A stretch of 64,000 bases of DNA, taken from contig NZ_LFND01000004.1 of NCBI RefSeq assembly GCF_001045465.1, forward strand, positions 280,750 through 344,749, written 5' to 3'. The translations under genes were made by a program, and so were the position numbers. Shown here piece after piece: positions 53,135-60,661 of this stretch. Below the pieces are notes generated by a model that did no database searches, was not told where the DNA came from, and was given only the letters and a program-made list of their open reading frames with translations. This DNA comes from Chryseobacterium angstadtii (GTDB lineage Bacteria; Bacteroidota; Bacteroidia; Flavobacteriales; Weeksellaceae). Numbering within the stretch: the first letter of the stretch is position 1; the number at the start of each line of letters is the position of its first letter.

Positions 53135-55252
53135 TTAAAATTGATAGATTAATCTGGCAAAATAGCTTCTTCCGTAATATAAATTAATGCGGTCTGCGCC
53201 TGCAATATGACCAGCTGCTGCACCAGCAGTAGAATTCAGACTTGTAACATCAAATATATTTTTAACCCCTGCGGATACTTCAAGATGATTTTTCCAGAAT
53301 GGTTGGCTTACAATAAAATCCATCATGTGAAAACCATCTGTTTTACCCAGTCTGAAGCCTTCAATATCATTCTCCAGTACATAGTTTCTTCCGGGCCCTG
53401 TATATTTGTAAAACAGTGAAAAGCCTGTCCCCGCGTTTTTCAGTTTATAATTCACTGATGCTCCGGCCTGTACAAGATATTGGAAATCTGTAGGAGAAGT
53501 GTGCTCCAATTCATTTAATGACACGGAAGTACCATTAACCGAACCTCTCAATGAAAATGCCAGCTGATCTTTTCTAAAATCTACATTGGCAGATAAAAGC
53601 ATGTTTCGGTAGATATTGAGGTTCATATATTTATAGGTGGAAGGTCTTTTTACCGTCACCATTTCTATTCTGTCCTGTACATCCAGGTATAATGCATTCA
53701 CACTATAAGCTATTCTCCAGTCGTTCGCGGTTGAAAAATTCTGATCCCAGAAAACACCCGCTGAAAATCCTTTTTCAGGATTCAGATCAGGATTTCCCTG
53801 AACATCATGGTTGATATTCACAAAATAAGTAAACAGTTCATCGTAGGTAGGAAAGCGGTTCGCTGTCCCGGCAACAGCTCTCAGATTTGAATTTTCCGAA
53901 GTTTTCAGTCTTGCCGAAAGTGAGTAATTAAACTGATTATCAAACATATCGCTTACTGAAAGTCGTGCTCCGGGTCTTAATGAGAACTTATCAGAGATAT
54001 TCCATTCGGCAGAAACGAAATTGGAATAGGTAAAGATTTTTCTTTTCACAGATTCACCAAAAAACTGCCCTGCAATAAGGGCTGCCTGTCCATTGGTATG
54101 GTCTAATTCATAACCAAGCTGGAAATCAAAAGTTTTATTGTTCAGGAAATTACTGAACATCCCTCTTGAATAGATTATATCGGTCTGGTAATAGGATCTT
54201 TTTTCATCCTTATTTATGACGGTCCTGTTAGGAATATCATAGTTATAATCAAAGTATTTTCTGTCCTGGATCTGATAAGAAAAATCACCCATATAACGGA
54301 TGTCTCCTAAATTAGCCTGAATATTGAACTGATGAATCCATCTGTCGGTATTGTATTCTCTATCTCTACTCTGATAAACAACACCTCCCATCCCGTCGTT
54401 AAGAGGAATTCTATTGGTTTCAGGATTATAAAAATTAAATTTTTCGTTCAGATAAGAAAGTTTGTAATAGAATGAAGTTTTGTTCTTGGTGTACCTTATC
54501 AATGCTGAAGCATCGTATTGATCTTTCGGGTTCCATTCGTAGCCTCTTTTTATTTCAGGATCTGTTCCAAAATATTTATAGCCTTTGCTCTCCCCTTCAT
54601 ACCCCATAAATTGATTATGGTTAAAGCTGATGTTCGCAAACCAGTTGTTATCTATGTTGTAATCTACGTTAACGTTCTGAATATGTCTTCCGTTTCCTTT
54701 TTTCTTAAGGTCATAGTTATTTCTTACCGTTTCTTCCTGAAGAGATGCTCTTACCGCAATCTTTTTCGGACTTGTTTTTCTTGTAATGATATTAATGACT
54801 CCGGCAACTGCTCCATTCCCGTATTCTACTCCCATGCTTCCTTTTACCACCTCAATTCTTTCTACATTGTTCAGAGAAAGTTTGGTAAGGTCTATATTAC
54901 TTCCAAGCCCTGTATCTCCTACTACCGGAATATTATCAATTAATATTTTCACATAATTTCCATCAAGCCCCATAATGTTGGCTGTAGAATTTCCCGAGCG
55001 GGTGTCTGGTGTAATCTGGATATTAAGACTTTGATTTAAAACATCTGCCACATTGGTAGCCGCCATATTTTTGATCTGCTGGGCATCTATGACGTCAACT
55101 TTATATATTGATTTATTGATGGACTGCTGTGTATATTGACCTGTAATGACAACTTCCTCTATTTTTTTATTTTTATTAAGAGAATCTTTTTCTTGTGCGT
55201 TCATCCAAAAGACTATGGATAATGATAGAACGGAAAGCACCTTCTTCTTCAT
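53135..55252 (-). CDS. hmuR: TonB-dependent heme receptor (HmuR-like)
   Basis: A 705-residue outer-membrane receptor, first gene of the heme operon. Signal peptide to about residue 19 (MNAQ); a TonB-box-like EEVVITG; plug with NVADVLNQSLNIQ, IMGLDGNYVKILIDNIPVVGD and VERIEVVKGSMGVEYGNGAVAGVINIITRK. A barrel with NPDLNPEKGFSAG follows, and it ends with aromatic LIYQF. The heme assignment comes from the operon (HmuY directly downstream); the receptor sequence alone would only say TonB-dependent siderophore or heme type. Confidence 0.85.
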   Translation of the reverse strand: MKKKVLSVLSLSIVFWMNAQEKDSLNKNKKIEEVVITGQYTQQSINKSIYKVDVIDAQQIKNMAATNVADVLNQSLNIQITPDTRSGNSTANIMGLDGNYVKILIDNIPVVGDTGLGSNIDLTKLSLNNVERIEVVKGSMGVEYGNGAVAGVINIITRKTSPKKIAVRASLQEETVRNNYDLKKKGNGRHIQNVNVDYNIDNNWFANISFNHNQFMGYEGESKGYKYFGTDPEIKRGYEWNPKDQYDASALIRYTKNKTSFYYKLSYLNEKFNFYNPETNRIPLNDGMGGVVYQSRDREYNTDRWIHQFNIQANLGDIRYMGDFSYQIQDRKYFDYNYDIPNRTVINKDEKRSYYQTDIIYSRGMFSNFLNNKTFDFQLGYELDHTNGQAALIAGQFFGESVKRKIFTYSNFVSAEWNISDKFSLRPGARLSVSDMFDNQFNYSLSARLKTSENSNLRAVAGTANRFPTYDELFTYFVNINHDVQGNPDLNPEKGFSAGVFWDQNFSTANDWRIAYSVNALYLDVQDRIEMVTVKRPSTYKYMNLNIYRNMLLSANVDFRKDQLAFSLRGSVNGTSVSLNELEHTSPTDFQYLVQAGASVNYKLKNAGTGFSLFYKYTGPGRNYVLENDIEGFRLGKTDGFHMMDFIVSQPFWKNHLEVSAGVKNIFDVTSLNSTAGAAAGHIAGADRINLYYGRSYFARLIYQF

Positions 55253-55268
55253 AGAGTAAAAATTTTCG

Positions 55269-55276
55269 CAAATATA
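55269..55276 (-). promoter_or_regulatory. Promoter -7 box of the heme operon
   Basis: The minus strand reads TATATTTG, 16 nt before the receptor ATG at 55252. The TTATTTAGAAT operator box at 55282-55292 lies just upstream, between the -7 and the expected -33. Confidence 0.65.
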
Positions 55277-55281
55277 ACGCT

Positions 55282-55335
55282 TTATTTAGAATAGTTAAAA
55301 ATAAATACTTATTTTTGTAGAACAATTCTAAATAA
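55282..55335. promoter_or_regulatory. Inverted-box control region between heme operon and T9SS cargo genes (copy 1)
   Basis: TTATTTAGAAT at 55282-55292 and its exact inverse ATTCTAAATAA at 55325-55335, 32 nt apart. The plus-strand -7 box TATTTTTG (55310-55317) lies in the middle. The right box extends into the 5-3-5 palindrome TAGAA-TTG-TTCTA. A 54-bp block of the same design is repeated at 56287. Likely an iron- or heme-responsive repressor site (Fur-like), by context. Confidence 0.65.
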
Positions 55336-55345
55336 AAATAACGTT

Positions 55346-56164
55346 ATGAAATTAAAACTACTTTTAGGAACATTGATGTTTACGGCTTTTACAGCGCATG
55401 CACAAGTAGCGACGCTCAATGAAAATTTCAACAACTTTACTATTGGAGCAACCACTTTTCCGCAGGGAGGCTGGGCAGCAGTAGTGGCTCCTATTACAGG
55501 TGCATTTCCACCTGCATCTCCAAGAATGATTGTAGCTGCCCTGGAAAATGATAATACACAGAGATTTATCCAGTCTTATGCAGGTAATAATGCGACAACT
55601 CCTTCTTATCTTATTTCTCCTTTAATTGAGAATACAACAGGAAATAAAGTTTTAACATTTACGACTACATTGGTATCTCCGTCTCCCGGGCCTGGAACCA
55701 TCCAGATCGGATTAGCCAACAGCGCCAGCGATATGTCTACTTTTGTAGCGGTAGGAAATCCTATCAATGTAACTACCATTGGAGTAAATCAGAACATAAG
55801 TGTTAATATTCCTTCAACTACAGGCTCTTATATTGTTTTTAGATTTACGCCAAGTGCTACCCACGTAGCTGTTCAAATTGATGATGTAGTCTATAAAGTG
55901 AATAGCTCTTTGGGAGTAAATGATACTGCTGCGGTAAAAGAGAACTTTAAGTTTGCAGTTAATTCTGACAACACTGCTTTAGAATTTATTACAAAGACAG
56001 AGCCTAAAAATATTGAGGTGTACTCTGCTGCAGGGCAAAAAGTTGCCGAAGGAAAACTAAAAGGCCGGAAATTTGACATCAGCACACTTCAGACTGGTGT
56101 TTATTATATGCTTGTTGAAACCGCTGAAGGATCAGCAGTGAAATCCAAGTTCATTAAAAAATAA
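55346..56164 (+). CDS. T9SS-secreted choice-of-anchor J domain protein
   Basis: A 272-residue secreted protein. The signal peptide is MKLKLLLGTLMFTAFTAHAQ. Residues about 24-190 form a jelly-roll like the choice-of-anchor J/cleaved-adhesin type (LNENFNNFTIG ... VAVQIDDVVYKV). The C-terminal about 75 residues are a type A T9SS sorting domain (IEVYSAAGQKVAEGKL, FDISTLQTGVYYMLVE, SKFIKK). It is controlled by the inverted-box region divergent from the heme operon, so an iron-related surface function is likely. A strong terminator follows. Confidence 0.85.
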   Translation: MKLKLLLGTLMFTAFTAHAQVATLNENFNNFTIGATTFPQGGWAAVVAPITGAFPPASPRMIVAALENDNTQRFIQSYAGNNATTPSYLISPLIENTTGNKVLTFTTTLVSPSPGPGTIQIGLANSASDMSTFVAVGNPINVTTIGVNQNISVNIPSTTGSYIVFRFTPSATHVAVQIDDVVYKVNSSLGVNDTAAVKENFKFAVNSDNTALEFITKTEPKNIEVYSAAGQKVAEGKLKGRKFDISTLQTGVYYMLVETAEGSAVKSKFIKK

Positions 56165-56192
56165 GGTTTATTAGACTGTAAAACCTCTATAG

Positions 56193-56225
56193 AGCCGGCT
56201 GGAAGATTTTCCAGCCGGCTTTTTT
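56193..56225 (+). terminator. Terminator of the choice-of-anchor protein gene
   Basis: A 12-bp GC-rich stem AGCCGGCTGGAA / TTCCAGCCGGCT with a GATT loop, followed by TTTTTT. Confidence 0.85.
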
Positions 56226-56286
56226 CTGCACTATAAACGGTCATTTTCATGCTCAATTCTTCTGAAACAAGATAAATATCATGTTT

Positions 56287-56340
56287 TTATTTAGAATGAT
56301 TAAAAATAATTATCTACTTTTGTGGAATCATTCTAAATAA
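56287..56340. promoter_or_regulatory. Inverted-box control region (copy 2) before the HmuY-like secreted protein
   Basis: TTATTTAGAAT at 56287-56297 and inverse ATTCTAAATAA at 56330-56340, again 32 nt apart, around the -7 box TACTTTTG (56315-56322). By hand alignment 45 of 54 positions equal copy 1, and the -7 boxes occupy the same offset. This marks the two cargo genes as co-regulated. Confidence 0.7.
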
Positions 56341-56358
56341 GAATTTAAAAAATAAGTT

Positions 56359-57648
56359 ATGAAAACAAAACTATTATTGGCTTCAGTTCTTGCTCTTTCT
56401 GTTCAACAAACTGTTTTGGCACAAACTGATGCATTAGGATACACGCAGGCAAATATGACGATGGGACCTTCCTACCAGAATCGTGTGTTTTTTAACCTTG
56501 CCAATGGTAATATGGTTTCCCAGCCAGCGAATACATGGGATGTTGCTTTTTACAGAAATTCCAACTTTGCATTTGGATCAAGAGTGAATGATGCAATGAA
56601 TATAGAAGTATATACTGCTTCTACCAACATGGCAGACTGGGACAACATCAGCATCAGCAATATAGGAAGCTGGGGTGAGCCTTTATACAACCCTGACCAG
56701 ACTACAGATATAAGCCAAGGAGCTTTTGAACAGGGTCCTATTACCCATCCTACCCTTCCTGCAACGGGCTGGGGAGTATACAACAGCATGACTCACCACA
56801 TCGAAGGAAAAGCCATTTTTGTTTTAAAATATACCACTTCCAATACGTATGTGAAATTTGCTATTGAAGATGCTTTTGCCGGATATACCTTTAAATATTC
56901 AAAATGGGACGGATCTGCATGGGGACCTACTGAAACCAGAACTCTTGCCAACGGATCAGATAATGCGTATTTCAACTACTTCTCATTCACAACCGGAGCC
57001 AAAGTTCCCAATATGGAACCTCCTAAAAGCGACTGGGATTTTATGTTTACCAAATATTACACGTTCTATAATAATATGATGATGTATCCTCTTACGGGGG
57101 CTATTCAGGGACCAAGTGTAAAAGTAGCAAAAGTACAGCCTGAAACACAGGAAACAGCTACCTTCAGTACGCCTGCGGATACCAATTTCTCATCAAACCT
57201 TACTACGATCGGTCATTCCTGGAAAGGTATTGGAAACGTTTACAACAATGTAGTGTATTATGTGAAAAAAGGCAGCGATTATTACAGAATGTACTTCACG
57301 ACCAACGGAGGCGCTACTACCGGGGATATGTATTTCAAATACAAAAAGATAACCGCTACTCTGGGAATCACGGAAGTAAGCAAAAAAGCGTCTTTCGGGA
57401 TCTATCCCAATCCTACGACCGCTGACAAAAAAGTGACGGTTCTGTTTGATGTTAAGGAAAAAGCAAACAACAAAGGAAGCATAGAAGTCTATGATCTTAC
57501 CGGGAAAAAAGTACATACTGCAGAACTGACCAACCAAGCCGGTTTCTACAAGCAGGAGCTGAACTTATCTCACCTTACTGCCGGAAATTATATTGTAAAA
57601 ATTACTTTCGGAGGCAGTACGGAAACCAAAAAACTTATTGTGAAATAA
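56359..57648 (+). CDS. HmuY-like protein with T9SS type A sorting domain (candidate secreted hemophore)
   Basis: A 429-residue secreted protein: signal peptide MKTKLLLASVLALSVQQTVLAQ, a beta-rich body (about 25-335) and a type A T9SS sorting domain (FGIYPNPT ... IEVYDLTGKKVHTAEL ... KKLIVK). The body shares HmuY marks with the operon HmuY: TWDVAFYR (59-66) against SWDLGFYT, and YFSFTTGAKV followed by SDWDFMFTKY (about 210-233) against YFNLKTGAPV and KKWDLAFTTF, with similar spacing. It lacks a lipobox, so it would be carried to the surface or released by the T9SS. The shared control region links it to heme uptake. Confidence 0.8.
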   Translation: MKTKLLLASVLALSVQQTVLAQTDALGYTQANMTMGPSYQNRVFFNLANGNMVSQPANTWDVAFYRNSNFAFGSRVNDAMNIEVYTASTNMADWDNISISNIGSWGEPLYNPDQTTDISQGAFEQGPITHPTLPATGWGVYNSMTHHIEGKAIFVLKYTTSNTYVKFAIEDAFAGYTFKYSKWDGSAWGPTETRTLANGSDNAYFNYFSFTTGAKVPNMEPPKSDWDFMFTKYYTFYNNMMMYPLTGAIQGPSVKVAKVQPETQETATFSTPADTNFSSNLTTIGHSWKGIGNVYNNVVYYVKKGSDYYRMYFTTNGGATTGDMYFKYKKITATLGITEVSKKASFGIYPNPTTADKKVTVLFDVKEKANNKGSIEVYDLTGKKVHTAELTNQAGFYKQELNLSHLTAGNYIVKITFGGSTETKKLIVK

Positions 57649-57683
57649 CTCAAAATTTTAATACTTTCTATTTTTTCTAATCA

Positions 57684-57720
57684 AAAGGCGGCCTCAGTAC
57701 TCTGGGCCGCCTTTTATTTT
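57684..57720 (+). terminator. Terminator of the HmuY-like T9SS gene
   Basis: The GC-rich stem AAAGGCGGCC / GGCCGCCTTT is followed by a T-rich tract. Confidence 0.8.
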
Positions 57721-57728
57721 TTTATTGA

Positions 57729-57760
57729 AAGATTCAAAGATTAAAATATTTAAAGATTAT
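57729..57760 (+). repeat. Octamer array (AAGATTNN)
   Basis: Four 8-bp units in register: AAGATTCA, AAGATTAA, AATATTTA, AAGATTAT. Opposite sense to the array at 57803-57858. Confidence 0.6.
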
Positions 57761-57802
57761 TGGATGCCCGGAACAATTCAGCTCAGCAACCCCTATTTTT
57801 TT

Positions 57803-57858
57803 AATCTTTTAATTTTTTAATCATTAAATCCTTAAATCTTTAAGCCTTTAAATCTCAA
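57803..57858 (+). repeat. Octamer array (AATCTTTA)
   Basis: Seven 8-bp units in register: AATCTTTT, AATTTTTT, AATCATTA, AATCCTTA, AATCTTTA, AGCCTTTA, AATCTCAA. It runs up to the stop codon of the monooxygenase-like gene. Confidence 0.7.
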
Positions 57859-57861
57859 AGC

Positions 57862-58152
57862 CTAATATATCTTAAACCCCTTATACACTTCCGCAGAGCT
57901 TTCCAGCATTTTTGAAGCATCTTTACGGAAATCCAGAAGATGATCCTGTCCGTTGTGCCTGTTGTGGTGATCTACACTTTCCCACAACTCAATCAGGAAA
58001 AAAGTTCCTTTGTTGTCTTTGTCTTCAATAAGGTCATACTGAAGGCATCCTTCTTCTTTTCTGGTTTCTTTTACAAGGTTCTGAAACAGTTCTACAGCGT
58101 CCATTAAATAGTTTTCATTAAACTTAAAAAGCGCTACTATATGCAAATTCAT
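57862..58152 (-). CDS. Antibiotic-biosynthesis-monooxygenase-fold (YgiN/ABM) protein
   Basis: A 96-residue dimeric alpha-beta barrel protein of the ABM type: MNLHIVALFKFNENY at the first strand, FQNLVKETRKEEGCLQYDLIED, then FFLIELWESVDHHNRHNGQDHL, where the conserved W..H region lies. Family members include quinol monooxygenases and heme-degrading IsdG-like enzymes. IsdG's Asn-Trp-His triad is not clearly present, so I keep the broad name. Not part of the heme operon, but about 200 bp from it. Confidence 0.82.
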   Translation of the reverse strand: MNLHIVALFKFNENYLMDAVELFQNLVKETRKEEGCLQYDLIEDKDNKGTFFLIELWESVDHHNRHNGQDHLLDFRKDASKMLESSAEVYKGFKIY

Positions 58153-58240
58153 GTTCTATTGTTTAGTGATGTAAAAGTAGAATATTTTCAAAACCAAAAT
58201 TGTTTTTCCGGCATTTATTTTTCTGAAAACCTTAGAAATA

Positions 58241-59128
58241 TCACTTAAAAACTGATTTATAAATAGTTATACAGCTCATCACAATAACGAGGATTCCAAT
58301 CACCAGAAACATTTTTTTCACTGGAAGCTTTGCGGTGAGCATGGCAGAAAAAGGAGCTGTGATAATACCTCCAATCAGAAGACCGAGAATAATATTCCAG
58401 TGCTGGATTCCGAGAGTAAGAAAAAAAGTAATAGCGGCCGTTATCGTCAATATAAATTTAGCCACCGTAGAACTGCCAACAGCAAATCTTGGGGTAAAAG
58501 CATTTTTAATCAAAGTTCCGGTAACCAGCGGGCCCCAGCCTCCACCGGCAAATGAATCTATAAACCCTCCGATTACTCCCAGCCTGGTAAGATTGGTCTT
58601 TCTTTTCATCGCTTTGTTCTGCTTTTCTTTAAAAGCATTGGACAGGATCTGAATTCCGAGATAAAGGGTATAAAAAGCAATAAGTGTTTTTGTAATATTG
58701 GCATAATATTCTCCCAGATAGGTAAGGCTTACCGCACCGATAACAGCTCCTATTACCGCCGGAACAGCCAGCTTTTTAACGAGACTTTTGCTTACGTTTT
58801 TCAGTTTGATGTGGCTGAGACTTCCCGCCGCCGTTGTGAAACTTTCAGCAGAATGAATGCTTGCACTTACAATATGGGGTGGAATGTTCAGGAAAAGAAG
58901 GGTGGTTGTGCAGATCACTCCATAGCCCATTCCCATAGATCCGGCGACAATTTCCGCCAGTACACCTACCAAAAGCATCCAGTAAAAAATATAGTTGTCT
59001 TTGGCCAGAATATTCTGGAGCTCTTCTATATACCCCAACTCATACATGGACAGAACCGTGATCAGCAATAGCGCAGCCGTAATAAAAAATACATTGAGTC
59101 TTATCTGAATTTTTCTGGAAATTATCAT
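58241..59128 (-). CDS. TauE/SafE-family sulfite/anion exporter
   Basis: A 295-residue inner-membrane protein with about eight helices. Family marks: LVGVLAEIVAGSMGMGYGVI (the N-terminal GxGxG motif), ASIHSAESFTTAAGSLSH, and the inverted-repeat copy GVIGGFIDSFAGGGWGPLVTG with VGSSTVAKF. It exports sulfite, sulfoacetate or related anions in known cases. An Rrf2 regulator gene with a Cys cluster lies just upstream on the same strand, which fits control by sulfur or Fe-S status. Confidence 0.88.
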   Translation of the reverse strand: MIISRKIQIRLNVFFITAALLLITVLSMYELGYIEELQNILAKDNYIFYWMLLVGVLAEIVAGSMGMGYGVICTTTLLFLNIPPHIVSASIHSAESFTTAAGSLSHIKLKNVSKSLVKKLAVPAVIGAVIGAVSLTYLGEYYANITKTLIAFYTLYLGIQILSNAFKEKQNKAMKRKTNLTRLGVIGGFIDSFAGGGWGPLVTGTLIKNAFTPRFAVGSSTVAKFILTITAAITFFLTLGIQHWNIILGLLIGGIITAPFSAMLTAKLPVKKMFLVIGILVIVMSCITIYKSVFK

Positions 59129-59301
59129 ATTATCATATTATTACAGCCCGACCCTAACCTTTAGATTTTCTGAACAGATTCTTTCTTCTGCTTTGAAACC
59201 ATTGGCAGCATAGTTTGAGCATGTCTGAAACATTTGGAACACTGCAAATATCAAATAAAAATATTATCCTACCAAAAAAGTAGACTAATAAATCAAAAAA
59301 A

Positions 59302-59325
59302 AGGACCGGGTCAGTCGACCAGATC
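59302..59325 (-). terminator. Hairpin overlapping the Rrf2 stop codon
   Basis: The minus strand pairs GGATCTGG with CCCGGTCC (one mismatch and one wobble) and then has a run of Ts. It would end rrf2 transcription before the exporter gene. Confidence 0.45.
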
Positions 59326-59718
59326 CATTAAAGTTTTTTTCTCAAGAATATTCAGTGAGGCATCTCTTACTTCGATGAGAACATCATGCAGTCCGCAGTG
59401 ATCTTCGTTACAGTCTTCACATTTTTCATAAAAGTTTAAACTGACACACGGAAGCATGGCAATAGGCCCATTCACCAAACGGATAATCTTGGCAAGTTTC
59501 ACATTTTCAGGATTTTCTCTTAAAAAATAGCCGCCCCCTTTTCCTTTTTTACTGTCGAGGATATCTGCTTTTTTAAGTTCCAGCAGGATATTTTCTAAAA
59601 ACTTTAAAGGGATCTTCTTATGTTCTGCAATTTCGGAAATAAGAACCGGGCCGTCATTCCTTTTCTCTACAAGGTACGACAGCGCTTTAAAAGCATATTG
59701 GGATTTTTTTGAAAGCAT
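59311..59718 (-). CDS. Rrf2-family transcriptional regulator with C-terminal Cys cluster
   Basis: A 135-residue winged-helix regulator: MLSKKSQYAFKALSYLVEKR opens the DNA-binding domain, and ISEIAEHKKIPLKFLENILLEL is its recognition region. Near residue 95-115 the sequence PCVSLNFYEKCEDCNEDHCGL holds four cysteines, suited to an Fe-S cluster as in IscR/NsrR, although the spacing differs. I chose the ATG at 59718, which follows a TATTTTTG box by 5 nt; the open frame to 59898 runs into a nonamer repeat array. Likely regulates the TauE/SafE gene. Confidence 0.88.
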   Translation of the reverse strand: MLSKKSQYAFKALSYLVEKRNDGPVLISEIAEHKKIPLKFLENILLELKKADILDSKKGKGGGYFLRENPENVKLAKIIRLVNGPIAMLPCVSLNFYEKCEDCNEDHCGLHDVLIEVRDASLNILEKKTLMDLVD

Positions 59719-59723
59719 TACAG

Positions 59724-59731
59724 CAAAAATA
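59724..59731 (-). promoter_or_regulatory. rrf2 promoter -7 box, 5 nt from the start codon
   Basis: The minus strand reads TATTTTTG-CTGTA-ATG. Transcription would start at or very near the ATG, suggesting a leaderless mRNA. Confidence 0.6.
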
Positions 59732-59775
59732 AGAAAATAGTTTGAATTTGGGAATTGGGGGAAGGGGAAAAGGGT

Positions 59776-59820
59776 AAGAAGGCTGAGAAGGCGAAGAAAG
59801 CTGAGAGGATAAAGGAGGCT
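59776..59820 (+). repeat. Nonamer array (AAGAAGGCT)
   Basis: Five 9-bp units: AAGAAGGCT, GAGAAGGCG, AAGAAAGCT, GAGAGGATA, AAGGAGGCT. Confidence 0.7.
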
Positions 59821-59984
59821 AATTGATAAAGTGGTAAAGAGAATAAGATGAATGTGTAGATTCATAAAAATAATAAAATAAAGCTGCCAGGCAGGCAAAC
59901 GAATTTACAAATATTCTTTTCAGCTTTCCTTCTTATTCGTGTTTAATCATCCGCCTTTTCGCCATTTTGCTCATTAACTTTTTC

Positions 59985-60038
59985 GCTTTATCAGCCTTAT
60001 TTGCCTTCTTAGCCTCCTGAGCTTCCTTCGCCTCTCAC
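59985..60038 (+). repeat. Nonamer array (GCCTTCTTA), inverse of the 59776 array
   Basis: Six 9-bp units: GCTTTATCA, GCCTTATTT, GCCTTCTTA, GCCTCCTGA, GCTTCCTTC, GCCTCTCAC. Looser 8-bp spacing precedes it from 59953. Confidence 0.7.
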
Positions 60039-60072
60039 TCCCACCCCTTTTGCCCTTCTCCCATTAAATTCT

Positions 60073-60080
60073 TAAGTTTG
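60073..60080 (+). promoter_or_regulatory. DUF4268 gene promoter -7 box, 4 nt from the start codon
   Basis: TAAGTTTG-CCCC-ATG: the same geometry as the trp leader (TACATTTG-TCCC-ATG), pointing to a leaderless transcript. Confidence 0.65.
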
Positions 60081-60084
60081 CCCC

Positions 60085-60513
60085 ATGTTCAGTAAACAAG
60101 AAGCACAACAGCTAAAAAAGGAGTTTTGGACGGCTTTTGGAAAGTCTTTTCCGAGAAAATGGCTCCTTTACGATACCAAGATCAAGGATTTATCATTTAA
60201 ATTTCTTGCCGACAACAAAAAAGCGGAAGTCTCTTTGGATATAGAAATGAAGGATGAGATCTTCCGTAATGCATACTATGAAAAGATCTGGTCTCTGGAA
60301 GATATTTTAAAAGATTTTATAGGAGATTTTCAAAAAGAGGAATATTTTACTCTTGAAAACGGAAAGATAATCAGCAGAATTTGGGTTGAAAAACATCATG
60401 TATCTGTGTTCAACAAAAACACCTGGCAGGAAACTTTTGAGTTCTTCCGTGAGAAAATGGATGGATTTGAGCGGTTTTATTATGAATATGAAGATTTCAT
60501 CAAAGATGTGTAA
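60085..60513 (+). CDS. DUF4268 domain-containing protein
   Basis: A 142-residue soluble protein. The run FWTAFGKSFPRKWLLYDTKIKDLSF and the closing FEFFREKMDGFERFYYEYED fit the DUF4268 family, whose function is not established; some members are found near restriction or defence genes. No such genes are seen here. The start codon is fixed by the promoter box 4 nt upstream. Confidence 0.8.
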   Translation: MFSKQEAQQLKKEFWTAFGKSFPRKWLLYDTKIKDLSFKFLADNKKAEVSLDIEMKDEIFRNAYYEKIWSLEDILKDFIGDFQKEEYFTLENGKIISRIWVEKHHVSVFNKNTWQETFEFFREKMDGFERFYYEYEDFIKDV

Positions 60514-60661
60514 TTCAGGATATCTAAAGAAATTGAATTAAAAATTACAGATATTTTTCTTTCCATTAAAAATTATTGTCTTATTTTTAGACTATAATAT
60601 TTTTACAAGGTTAAAAGACGATTTACCGTCGTTTTTAATTCTTTACATTGATCATCAGGAA

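Larger units (their letters stand above)
59719..60084. other. Divergent spacer with opposed nonamer arrays
   Basis: This 366-bp spacer between rrf2 and the DUF4268 gene holds two promoters at its ends and two 9-bp arrays in opposite sense (59776-59820 and 59985-60038). No gene. Confidence 0.75.

Noticed and set aside
59719..59898. N-terminal extension of the Rrf2 regulator
   Set aside because: The extra residues are translated repeat array, and the promoter box lies inside this stretch.
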